From CAVRGQ01 sp963720785 (GTDB lineage: Bacteria; Actinomycetota; Acidimicrobiia; IMCC26256; DASPTH01): DNA of 64,000 nt. Below, piece after piece: positions 16,733 through 24,697 of this stretch; positions within the stretch are counted from its first letter, which is position 1; the number at the start of each line of letters is the position of its first letter. The DNA lies in contig CAVRGQ010000008.1 in assembly GCA_963720785.1 (NCBI GenBank), positions 186,001-250,000 of the forward strand, read 5' to 3'. Under the pieces are notes generated by a model. That model had not been told where the DNA came from. It saw nothing but the letters and a program-made list of their open reading frames with translations, and made no database searches. Made by a program: the position numbers and the translations under genes.

Positions 16733-18124
16733 TCAGTCTCCGGGCCGGGTCATCTCCGACGGGACGACGAGGCGGTCGAACTCCTCCTCGGTGAGCAGTT
16801 CGAGGTGGATCGCCGAGTCCTTGAGCGTGCCCTTGTTCTGGTGGGCGTGCTTGGCGATCTTCGCGGCGTTGTCGTACCCGATGTGCGGGTTGAGCGCGGT
16901 GACGAGCATGAGCGACTGGCCCACGTGCTCCGCGATCTTCTCCTCGTTGGCCTGCACACCCTCGATCGCGAACTCGCGAAAGGAGTCGCACGCGTCGGTG
17001 AGGATGTCGACCGAGTGCAGGAAGTTGAAGATCATCACCGGCTTGAACACGTTGAGCTCGAAGTTGCCCTGCGAGCCGGCAAACCCGATGGTGGCGTCGT
17101 TGCCCATCACCTGCACGCAGACCATCGTCATGGCCTCGGACTGGGTGGGGTTCACCTTGCCCGGCATGATCGACGAGCCCGGCTCGTTCTCGGGGAGGAT
17201 CAGCTCGCCGAGGCCGGCACGCGGACCCGACGCGAGCCAGCGGATGTCGTTGGCGATCTTCATGAGCGACACCGCGAGCGTCTTGAGCGCACCGCTGGCG
17301 AACACCAGCGCGTCGTGCGCGGCGAGGGCCGCGAACTTGTTCGGCGCGGAGACGAACGGCAGGCCAGTGAGCTCGGCGATCACCGCGGCACAGCGCTCCG
17401 CGAACTCGGGATGCGTGTTGATGCCGGTGCCGACCGCGGTGCCGCCGATGGCGAGCTCGTAGAGGTCGGGCATGGTGACCGCGATGCGCTCGAGGTCGTC
17501 GTCGAGCTGGGCGACGTAACCGCTGAACTCCTGGCCGAGGGTGAGCGGCACCGCGTCCTGGAGGTGGGTGCGGCCGATCTTCACGATGTCGGCGAACTCG
17601 TCGGACTTCGCCGCGAGCGCGTGGCGCAGGCGCAGCACCGACGGCACGAGGCGGTGCACGACCTCCTCCACCGCGGCGATGTGCATCGCGGTCGGGAAGG
17701 TGTCGTTCGACGACTGCGACATGTTGACGTCGTCGTTGGGGTGCACCGGCTTCTTGGAGCCGCGCTCGCCGCCGGCGATCTCGATCGCGCGGTTCGAGAT
17801 GACCTCGTTCACGTTCATGTTGGTCTGCGTGCCGGAGCCGGTCTGCCACACGTAGAGCGGGAACTCGTCGGCGAGCGTGCCGGCGACGACCTCGTCGGCG
17901 GCCTGCACGATCAGCGCGGCCTTGTCGTCGGCCATCTTCCCGAGGTCGCGGTTGACCATCGCCGCGGCCTTCTTCAGCACCGCCATCGACCGGATGACCG
18001 CGGTGGGCATGTGGTCGTCGCCGATGGAGAAGTGGTGCAGCGAGCGCTGGGTCTGCGCACCCCAGTAACGCTCGGACGGGACCTCGATCGGTCCCATGCT
18101 GTCGGTCTCGGTGCGCGTGCTCAT
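16733..18124 (-). CDS. fumC: Class II fumarate hydratase
   Basis: A 463-residue class II fumarase, the oxygen-stable TCA enzyme interconverting fumarate and malate. Recognition features are ERYWGAQTQRSL near the N terminus, the substrate loop TGSGTQTNMNVNEV, SQSSNDTFPTAMHIA, GRTHLQDAVPLTLGQEF and the signature GSSIMPGKVNPTQ. Length is normal and all motifs are intact. A TGGAG ribosome-binding sequence precedes the ATG at 18122-18124. A TACCGT-like -10 some 40 bases upstream suggests a short leader. Confidence 0.96.
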   Translation of the reverse strand: MSTRTETDSMGPIEVPSERYWGAQTQRSLHHFSIGDDHMPTAVIRSMAVLKKAAAMVNRDLGKMADDKAALIVQAADEVVAGTLADEFPLYVWQTGSGTQTNMNVNEVISNRAIEIAGGERGSKKPVHPNDDVNMSQSSNDTFPTAMHIAAVEEVVHRLVPSVLRLRHALAAKSDEFADIVKIGRTHLQDAVPLTLGQEFSGYVAQLDDDLERIAVTMPDLYELAIGGTAVGTGINTHPEFAERCAAVIAELTGLPFVSAPNKFAALAAHDALVFASGALKTLAVSLMKIANDIRWLASGPRAGLGELILPENEPGSSIMPGKVNPTQSEAMTMVCVQVMGNDATIGFAGSQGNFELNVFKPVMIFNFLHSVDILTDACDSFREFAIEGVQANEEKIAEHVGQSLMLVTALNPHIGYDNAAKIAKHAHQNKGTLKDSAIHLELLTEEEFDRLVVPSEMTRPGD

Positions 18125-18179
18125 GGCGGGCTCCAGGGGGTGAATTTGCGGCGATCGGACGGTAGCCGCCTCTCTGGGC

Positions 18180-18980
18180 TCACTTCCGCTCGCGGACCTT
18201 CCGAATGGTGCGGTCCATCGTGTGGCGCACGTAGGGGCCGAGCAGGCCGGCGGCCCGGGCGAGGGCGGCGGTCTGCACGTCGGCGGTGATCACGAGGCGG
18301 TCCTTCTCGATGCCCTTGACGATCGCCCGGGCCACGTGGTCGGCGTCGCGGGGCTTGATCGTGTCGCTGATCGCCACCGTCTCCGGCGGCTTCAGCGCGT
18401 TCTCGGCGTCGAAGCCGGGCGTACGGGTGTCGGGCGGGTACACGCAGCTCACGGTGATGCCGACCGGGGCGAGCTCCGGGCGCAGCGTCTCGGCGAGGCC
18501 CCGCACCGCGTACTTCGCGGGGGCGTACGCGCTGTAGCCGAACACGCCGACGAGCCCGGCGGTCGACGACACCAGGACGAGGTGCCCGCGTCCCCGTGCC
18601 GTCATCGTGGGCACCACCGCCCGCAGCGCGTGCAGCGTGCCGAAGTAGTCGACGTCCATCTGGGTGCGGAAGACGTCGTCGTCGAGCTCGGCGAAGTAGC
18701 CGGGGTGGGCCCCGCCCGCGGAGGTGATCAGCACGTCGACCGAGCCGTGCCGCTCGGTGGCGGCCGCGACCGCGGCGATCACCGCGGCCGGATCGGTGAC
18801 GTCGGCCGCGGCGGTGACGGTGCCCGGCCCGACCTCGGCCGCGGCGGCCTCGAGCCGCCGCGCGTCGCGCGCCACGAGCGACACGCGCGCGCCACCGCGC
18901 GCGGCGAGCACGGCCGTGGTGAGGCCGATGCCACTCGATCCGCCGGTGATGAGGACATGGGATCCTGCGAGCTTCGTCAC
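18180..18980 (-). CDS. Short-chain dehydrogenase resembling 3-ketodihydrosphingosine reductase
   Basis: A 266-residue classical SDR with TGGSSGIGL (cofactor motif, about 13-21), VSSTAG (catalytic serine) and YSAYAPAKYA (catalytic Tyr and Lys). After the Lys the segment VSCVYPPDTRTPGFDAENALKP is like the YPPDTDTPGF region of eukaryotic 3-ketodihydrosphingosine reductases (KDSR). It could reduce a long-chain 3-keto lipid, but no serine palmitoyltransferase gene is present here, so the call stays at the SDR level with a KDSR-like flavour. It starts with GTG, divergent from the CocE-type hydrolase gene 74 bases away. Confidence 0.8.
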   Translation of the reverse strand: MTKLAGSHVLITGGSSGIGLTTAVLAARGGARVSLVARDARRLEAAAAEVGPGTVTAAADVTDPAAVIAAVAAATERHGSVDVLITSAGGAHPGYFAELDDDVFRTQMDVDYFGTLHALRAVVPTMTARGRGHLVLVSSTAGLVGVFGYSAYAPAKYAVRGLAETLRPELAPVGITVSCVYPPDTRTPGFDAENALKPPETVAISDTIKPRDADHVARAIVKGIEKDRLVITADVQTAALARAAGLLGPYVRHTMDRTIRKVRERK

Positions 18981-19054
18981 CCGTGGATCGTGGCACAGCC
19001 GCGCGCGTCGGGGGCGCGATCGGCGGGGTTCCGGGGGCCACTAGCGTTTCGCCC

Positions 19055-21292
19055 GTGAGACGTCGCCCGATCACGGCGGTGGTGGTGGCCGGAGCGGCGG
19101 TGGCGAGTCTGCTGACCCTGGGCGTTCCCACCGCCGGAGCCGCCCAGTCCCCGGCCCGGTCGCAGGCCACCGCGGCGGCAGAGCCGTGGCACGTGCAGGG
19201 CAGCGTGAACCAGGTGGCGGTCACCGGCGCGACACCCGGCGAGGGCGCCGAGCTGCGCGACCGCACCGGCGACGTCGTCGCGCAGGCCCCGATCGACGAC
19301 CTCGGCAGCGTGTTGTTCCGCAAGGTCCCCGCGGGGACGGGCTACGTGGTCGCCGTGGCGGGCGTGACCTCGGACCCGGTCGCGGTCACGAAGCCCAGCG
19401 ACGTGCCGCCGCAGTCCTTCTACTCGTCGCAGCAACTCACCAACGGTTACGGCTACCTGAAGACGCGCGACGGCACCCTGCTCTCGGTGAACATCACCCT
19501 GCCGGGCCCCGCCGATCAGGGCCCGTACCCCACCGTCGTCGAGTACTCGGGCTACGACCCGTCGAACCCGAACGGGCGCCAACCGGCGTCGTCGATCGCG
19601 GGCCTGCTCGGCTTCGCCACCGTCGGCGTGAACCTGCGCGGCACCGGCTGCTCGGGCGGCAGCTGGGACTACTTCGAGACCCTGCAGTCCCTCGACGGCT
19701 ACGACGTGATCGAGACGGTCGCCGCGCAGCCGTGGGTCGCGCACGACAAGGTCGGGATGGTCGGCATCTCCTACCCCGGCATCTCGCAGCTCTTCGTCGC
19801 CGCGACGCAGCCACCGCACCTCGCCGCCATCACGCCCCTCTCCGCGCTCGACGACACGCGCGCCACCCTCTACCCCGGCGGCATCTTCAACGACGGGTTC
19901 GCGCTGCAGTGGGCGCAGGACCGCGAAGGCGACGCGTTGCCGGCCGGGCAGAAGTGGGCCGAGCGCCGCATCGCCGAGGGCGACACCACCTGCGCCGCCA
20001 ATCAGGCGCTGCGCCTGCAGTCGCCGGACGCGCTGACGCGGATCCAGGGCCTCGCGTTCAACCGCGGCGCGGCCACCGACGCGCTCGCCCCGGCGACCTT
20101 CGTCGACAAGATCAGGGTGCCCACGTTCGTGGCCGGCGCCTGGCAGGACCAGGAGACCGGCGCGCACTTCGCCAACATGCTCGACAACTTCTCGCCGAAG
20201 ATCCCGCTGAAGGCCGTCGTCCTCAACGGCATCCACGCCGACACGCTCGGCCCGTCGGTGTTGTCGCAGTGGATCGAGTTCCTCGACTTCTACGTCGCGA
20301 AGAAGATCCCGAGCATCCCGCCCGCGACGCGCACGCTCGCCGACGTCGTGCTGGCGCGCGTGTTCGGGCCGGGCGCGCAACTCGAGCCCGACCACTTCGT
20401 CGACGAGACGAACTACGACGCCGCGCTCGCGAAGTACCAGTCCGAGCCGCCGCTGCGCGTGCTGTTCGACGTCGGCGCGACCACCGACGGGGCGCCGGTG
20501 GCGTCGTTCACGTCGTCGTTCCCGGCGTGGCCGCCGAAGGCCGACGCGACCACGTGGTGGTTCGCGCCCGACGGCGCGCTGCTGTCACAGAAGCCGACCG
20601 GTTCCGGTAGCGACTCGTACGTGTACGACCCGGCCGCGATCCCGGCCACCGACGCACCCGCCGAGGGGAACGGCGAGGCGCTCGCGGGCCGGAACCCCGA
20701 CTACCAGTGGGTCCCGCTGCCCGACGGCAAGGCCGTCGGGTACGTGACCGCGCCCCTCACCGACGACGCGGTGATGGTCGGCACCGGCAGCGTCGACCTC
20801 TGGCTGCAGGCCACCGCCCCCGACGTCGACCTCGAGGTCACGATCACCGAGGTGCGCCCCGACGGCCAGGAGACGTACGTGCAGAGCGGTTGGCTGCGGG
20901 CCAGCCAGCGCAAGCTCGACACGAAGGCGTCGACCGCACTGCTCCCCGTCCAGACGCACCGCAAGGCCGACGTGCAGGACCTGCCGCCGGGCAAGGCCGT
21001 GCTCGCCCGGGTGCCGCTCTACCCGTTCGGGCACGTGTTCCGGGCCGGGTCGCGCATCCGCATCGTGGTGCAGCCGCCGGGCGGCAACCGCCCGGCCTGG
21101 GCGTTCGACACGCTGCGCCCGTCGCCGGCGCCCACCGTGACCATCGAGCGCTCGGCCGCACAGCCCTCGAAGGTGGTGCTGCCGCTCGTTTCCGGCGTGA
21201 CCGTGACGGGCACCGTCCCTGCGTGTGGCACGCTGCGGGGTCAGCCGTGTCGCACCTACGTGCCCGCGGCGAACACGACGGCCTCGGGGTAG
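19055..21292 (+). CDS. Secreted CocE/NonD-type (X-Pro dipeptidyl-peptidase S15 family) hydrolase
   Basis: A 745-residue exported serine hydrolase. A basic MRRRPITAVVVAG leader and hydrophobic stretch with an AGAAQ cleavage region act as signal peptide. The alpha/beta-hydrolase core has the nucleophile Ser239 in GISYPG and a likely catalytic His in NGIHAD; the C-terminal half has the jelly-roll features of the family (VDLWLQATAPDVDLEVTITEVRPDG, PLYPFGHVFRAGSRIRI). Family members cleave acyl-ester or X-Pro peptide substrates; the substrate here is unknown. GTG 19055 is chosen over upstream frame extension because TAGCGT (19042-19047) lies 8 bases before it and the signal peptide starts there. 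Confidence 0.9.
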   Translation: MRRRPITAVVVAGAAVASLLTLGVPTAGAAQSPARSQATAAAEPWHVQGSVNQVAVTGATPGEGAELRDRTGDVVAQAPIDDLGSVLFRKVPAGTGYVVAVAGVTSDPVAVTKPSDVPPQSFYSSQQLTNGYGYLKTRDGTLLSVNITLPGPADQGPYPTVVEYSGYDPSNPNGRQPASSIAGLLGFATVGVNLRGTGCSGGSWDYFETLQSLDGYDVIETVAAQPWVAHDKVGMVGISYPGISQLFVAATQPPHLAAITPLSALDDTRATLYPGGIFNDGFALQWAQDREGDALPAGQKWAERRIAEGDTTCAANQALRLQSPDALTRIQGLAFNRGAATDALAPATFVDKIRVPTFVAGAWQDQETGAHFANMLDNFSPKIPLKAVVLNGIHADTLGPSVLSQWIEFLDFYVAKKIPSIPPATRTLADVVLARVFGPGAQLEPDHFVDETNYDAALAKYQSEPPLRVLFDVGATTDGAPVASFTSSFPAWPPKADATTWWFAPDGALLSQKPTGSGSDSYVYDPAAIPATDAPAEGNGEALAGRNPDYQWVPLPDGKAVGYVTAPLTDDAVMVGTGSVDLWLQATAPDVDLEVTITEVRPDGQETYVQSGWLRASQRKLDTKASTALLPVQTHRKADVQDLPPGKAVLARVPLYPFGHVFRAGSRIRIVVQPPGGNRPAWAFDTLRPSPAPTVTIERSAAQPSKVVLPLVSGVTVTGTVPACGTLRGQPCRTYVPAANTTASG

Positions 21293-21328
21293 GGGTCGAC
21301 AGTCCAGGGCCAGTTCCAGGAGGGGCAG

Positions 21329-23029
21329 ATGGGGCGCGAGTCTGCAGTGCACGAGCTCGCCGACCGGTACGTGGAGCGCTTCGCCGCGCTCGACCCGATC
21401 ACCGCGAGCGGTGAGGGCATTGCCGGTCACGATCACGAGATGACCGACTGGTCGCCCGCGGGGTGCGAGGAGCGCGCCGATCACGACCGCGCCACGCTGC
21501 GCGAGCTCGCGACGATCGAGCTCACCGAGCACGCCGATCGCGTCGCCGCCGAGGTGCTGCGTGAGCGCCTCGAACTCGCGATCGAGGAGCACGAAGCTGG
21601 CGAGCGCCTGCGCGACCTGCGCGTGCTCGGCAGCAACGTGCAGGCGGTGCGCATGGCGTTCGACCTCATGCCACGCGAGAAGCTGCACGACTGGGAAGTG
21701 GTCGCGGAGCGCATGGCGCTGGTGCCGCAGGGACTGTCGTCGATCCAGGACGGCCTCACCGAGGGCGCGCGGCAGGGGGTGGTCGCGGCGCGGCGTCAGG
21801 CCCTCGGCTGCGTCGCACAGACCGACGTGTGGGGCGGGGTCACACTGGGCGACGGCGACGCGCGGCCGTTCTTCCTCACGCTCGTCGACGAACTGGACGC
21901 GTCGGGGCTCGGCGCGGCTGCACCGTTCCGGGCGCGTCTCGAACAGCTCGCCGTGCGCGCCACCGAGGCGTACGCGTCGTTCGGCCGTTACCTCGTCGAC
22001 GAGTACCTGCCGCACGCAACCGAGGAGGACGCTGTCGGCCGCGAGCGCTACGCGCTGTACTCGCGCGACTTCAACGGCATCACCCTCGACCTCGACGAGA
22101 CGTACCAGTGGGGTTGGGACGAGCTGCACCGCATCGAGCACACGATGGCCGAGGTCGCCGAGCGCATCATCCCCGGCGCGACCGTCGACGAGGTGATCGA
22201 GCACCTCGAACACGACCCCACCCGCACGATCGAGGGCGTCGACGAGTTCCGCCGTTGGAACCAGGACCTGCTCGACTCCACCGTCGCCGCGCTCGACGGC
22301 GTGCACTTCGACATTCCCGAGCCGGTGAAGGCGGTCGAGGCGATGATCGCCCCGCCCGGCGGCCCCGCGGCGATGTACTACACCGGCCCCGCCGAGGACT
22401 TCTCGCGCCCCGGGCGCACCTGGTACCCCACGCTCGGGCGCACGTCGTTCCCGCTCTGGGGCGAGGTGTCGATCTGTTACCACGAGGGTGTGCCCGGTCA
22501 CCACCTGCAGATCGCGCAGGTGCGCTACCTCGCCGACACACTCACGCGCTTCCAGCGCACGCTCGCCGGCACGTCGGGTCACGCCGAGGGGTGGGCGCTC
22601 TACGCCGAGCGGCTCATGGGCGAGCTCGGTTTCCTCGACGACCCCGCGTTCGAACTCGGCATGCTGCGCGCGCAGGCGATGCGCGCGGTGCGTGTCGTCG
22701 TCGACATCGGCATGCACCTGCAGCTGCGCATCCCTGAGCGCGAGCGCTACGCCCCCGGTGAGGTGTGGACGCCCGAGCTGGCGTTGCCGTTCGTGATCGA
22801 GCGGTCGAAGTTCCCCGAGGACTTCATGGCCAGCGAGGTCGACCGCTACCTCGGCCTCCCCGGGCAGGCCATCTCCTACAAGGTCGGCGAGCGCGTCTGG
22901 CTGCAGGCGCGTGACGACGCCCGCGCCCGCCACGGCGCCGCGTTCGACCTCAAGGAATTCCACCGCGCCGCGCTCGACCTCGGCCCCATGGGCCTCGCCC
23001 AGCTCGAATCCGAGCTCGCGCGGCTCTGA
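21329..23029 (+). CDS. DUF885 family metallopeptidase-like protein
   Basis: A 566-residue cytoplasmic protein of the DUF885 family. The zinc-binding signature is YHEGVPGHHLQIAQ (HExxxGH type), with a downstream glutamate in the GHAEGWALYAERLMGELG motif. N- and C-terminal helical regions match the family, including a final LDLGPMGLAQLESEL. Members are thought to be carboxypeptidase-like enzymes, but few are characterised. ATG 21329 has a clear AGGAGGGG ribosome-binding site 8 bases earlier. It follows the secreted hydrolase by 36 bases and may be transcribed with it. A hairpin after the stop separates it from the convergent dioxygenase gene. Confidence 0.9.
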   Translation: MGRESAVHELADRYVERFAALDPITASGEGIAGHDHEMTDWSPAGCEERADHDRATLRELATIELTEHADRVAAEVLRERLELAIEEHEAGERLRDLRVLGSNVQAVRMAFDLMPREKLHDWEVVAERMALVPQGLSSIQDGLTEGARQGVVAARRQALGCVAQTDVWGGVTLGDGDARPFFLTLVDELDASGLGAAAPFRARLEQLAVRATEAYASFGRYLVDEYLPHATEEDAVGRERYALYSRDFNGITLDLDETYQWGWDELHRIEHTMAEVAERIIPGATVDEVIEHLEHDPTRTIEGVDEFRRWNQDLLDSTVAALDGVHFDIPEPVKAVEAMIAPPGGPAAMYYTGPAEDFSRPGRTWYPTLGRTSFPLWGEVSICYHEGVPGHHLQIAQVRYLADTLTRFQRTLAGTSGHAEGWALYAERLMGELGFLDDPAFELGMLRAQAMRAVRVVVDIGMHLQLRIPERERYAPGEVWTPELALPFVIERSKFPEDFMASEVDRYLGLPGQAISYKVGERVWLQARDDARARHGAAFDLKEFHRAALDLGPMGLAQLESELARL

Positions 23030-23049
23030 CCTGCGGGCAACTGACAGTT

Positions 23050-23069
23050 GTGCCGGTCAGGACCGGCAC
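23050..23069. terminator. Hairpin between convergent DUF885 and TauD-type genes
   Basis: GTGCCGGTC and GACCGGCAC (23050-23058, 23061-23069) form a 9-bp perfect stem with a 2-base spacer, preceded by a smaller CAACT/AGTTG stem. It lies between the two converging stops and could terminate both transcripts. Confidence 0.55.
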
Positions 23070-23085
23070 TGGTGTCACATGCTCG

Positions 23086-23937
23086 CTACTGGGCAGCGAC
23101 GGGGGCGGTACGGCCGGCGGTGACGCGCGCCAGGCGGCGGTGGTGCGGGGCGAAGTCGAACGGGCCCATGTGGGCGGTGAGGTGCTCGTCCCAGATGACG
23201 ACGTCGGACGCGCCCCACTTGTGCCGGTAGTGGAACGCCGGGTTGTTGAGGTGGTCGAACAGCATGCGCAGCAGGCCGTTGCTCTCTGCGGTGGTGAAGC
23301 CTTCGATCGCGACGGTGTAGCCGGGGTTCACGAACAGCAACTTGCGCCCGGTCTCGGGGTGCGCGCAGACGACGGGGTGCGTGTTGCCGCCGAACTCGTC
23401 ACGCGCCTTCTCCGCGCTCTCGGGGCCGAGGGTGCGGCGCATCTCGTACCAGAACTTCTCCCCCGCGTCGTGACGGGCGGTGAGGTCGCCGAGGAACGCC
23501 TGCATGCGAGGTGACAACGCGTCGTAGGCGGCACCGGCGTTCGACCACATCGTGTCGCCCCCGTTGGGCGGGATGACCTCACCGTGCAGCACCGCACAGT
23601 CGGGGATGCCGGGCGCGAACGAGTAGTCGACGTGGAAGTTCTGCTCGTCCTGCGGCAACTTCTCCGCGTCGTTCTCGACCACCGACACCGGGTCCGCCGC
23701 GCCGCCGCGCAGGAACTCGGCGACGGGGTGGCCGTGCACCGGGCCGAGGCGGGCGGTGAACTCCACCTGCTGCTCCCGGGTGATGTCCTGCTCGGGGAAC
23801 ACGAGCACGCCGTGCTGGTGGAGAGCAGCCTTGATCGCTGCAGCCCCGGCGTCGTCGACCTCACGCAGTTGCACGCCCTCGACGGCGGCGCCGACCGAGC
23901 TGGTGAGTGGCCGGAGCGAGAGCGTCGTGGCAGTCAT
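23086..23937 (-). CDS. TauD/TfdA family Fe(II)/2-oxoglutarate dioxygenase
   Basis: A 283-residue non-heme iron dioxygenase. The facial triad is visible as H-x-D in FHVDYSF and the distal histidine in the C-terminal APHHRRLARVTAGRTAP, whose arginine binds 2-oxoglutarate. Family members hydroxylate sulfonates, phenoxyacids or other carboxylates; the substrate is not predictable. The ATG at 23935-23937 is preferred over an in-frame ATG 21 bases upstream because GGGGGA lies at the right distance before it. It is divergent from a TetR regulator with only 34 bases between starts, which is likely to control it. Confidence 0.9.
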   Translation of the reverse strand: MTATTLSLRPLTSSVGAAVEGVQLREVDDAGAAAIKAALHQHGVLVFPEQDITREQQVEFTARLGPVHGHPVAEFLRGGAADPVSVVENDAEKLPQDEQNFHVDYSFAPGIPDCAVLHGEVIPPNGGDTMWSNAGAAYDALSPRMQAFLGDLTARHDAGEKFWYEMRRTLGPESAEKARDEFGGNTHPVVCAHPETGRKLLFVNPGYTVAIEGFTTAESNGLLRMLFDHLNNPAFHYRHKWGASDVVIWDEHLTAHMGPFDFAPHHRRLARVTAGRTAPVAAQ

Positions 23938-23971
23938 GGCGGTTCCCCCAGGAATCATTTATCATCGTTCA
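23938..23971. promoter_or_regulatory. Divergent promoter of the dioxygenase and TetR genes
   Basis: This 34-base, AT-rich gap contains ATCATTTATCAT, a near direct repeat. TATCAT (23960-23965) stands 7 bases before the TetR ATG and serves as a -10 for a leaderless mRNA. A TetR operator should lie here and overlap both promoters, but I cannot point to a clean palindrome. Confidence 0.5.
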
Positions 23972-24697
23972 ATGGCTCGGACAGCATCCCCCACCCCGGC
24001 GGGCCCGTCAAGGGCAGCGTCAAGCGCGGCGTCGAGCGAGCCGACCTCGACCCGCCGGGGCCCCGGCGGCAAGGGCGCTGGGCTCACCCGGGAGCGGATC
24101 GTCGAGCAGGCCATCGCCCTCATGGACCGCGACGGCACCGCCGCGCTCACCATCCGCGGCGTCGCCCGCGAGCTCGGCGTGGAGGCGCCCGCGCTCTACT
24201 GGCACTTCGCGGGCAAGGACGACCTGTGCCGGGCCGTGGTCGAGTCCGTCGCCGACACCCTGCTCGTGCGCACCTCGAGCCGGGGCACACCGCGCCGGCG
24301 GCTCGAGCACCACTTCGCCGCCATCCGCGACCACTGGCGCACCCACCCGAGCGTGTTGGAGCTGTCGCGCGAGTTCCCGCCGTCGGCCACGGGCGCGGTG
24401 TCGCAGGAGGGGCTGCGCCTCGTCGCGGCGATGGGCGTCCCCGCCGATGACGCGCTCGAGATCTACCGCTCGCTCTCGTGGACGGTGACCGGCTTCGTGC
24501 TGATGGAGCAGATGCTCAACCGCAGCGTGCACCACCAGCGCATGAGCAACACCCGCTGGGTACTCGCCATCCACGACACCGGCGAAGACCCTCACGGCGC
24601 TCCCCGGTCGGAGTTCGACACCGACGCGTTGTTCGCCACCACCCTCGGCCTCGCCCTCGACGGCGTCGAGCAGCAAGTTCGATCGAGCGCCGGCTAG
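23972..24697 (+). CDS. TetR family transcriptional regulator
   Basis: A 241-residue regulator with a Ser/Thr/Pro-rich N-terminal extension of about 35 residues, then a TetR DNA-binding domain: LTRERIVEQAIALMDRDGTAALTIRGVARELGVEAPALYWHFAGKDDL in family order, split here as helix 1-2 (TRERIVEQAIAL) and helix-turn-helix (IRGVARELGVEAPALYWHF). The C-terminal ligand domain contains the TetR_C-like region LEIYRSLSWTVTGFVLMEQ. Its position, divergent from the dioxygenase gene, suggests it represses that gene until a substrate binds. The stop TAG overlaps the convergent pepF stop in a shared CTAG. Confidence 0.92.
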   Translation: MARTASPTPAGPSRAASSAASSEPTSTRRGPGGKGAGLTRERIVEQAIALMDRDGTAALTIRGVARELGVEAPALYWHFAGKDDLCRAVVESVADTLLVRTSSRGTPRRRLEHHFAAIRDHWRTHPSVLELSREFPPSATGAVSQEGLRLVAAMGVPADDALEIYRSLSWTVTGFVLMEQMLNRSVHHQRMSNTRWVLAIHDTGEDPHGAPRSEFDTDALFATTLGLALDGVEQQVRSSAG

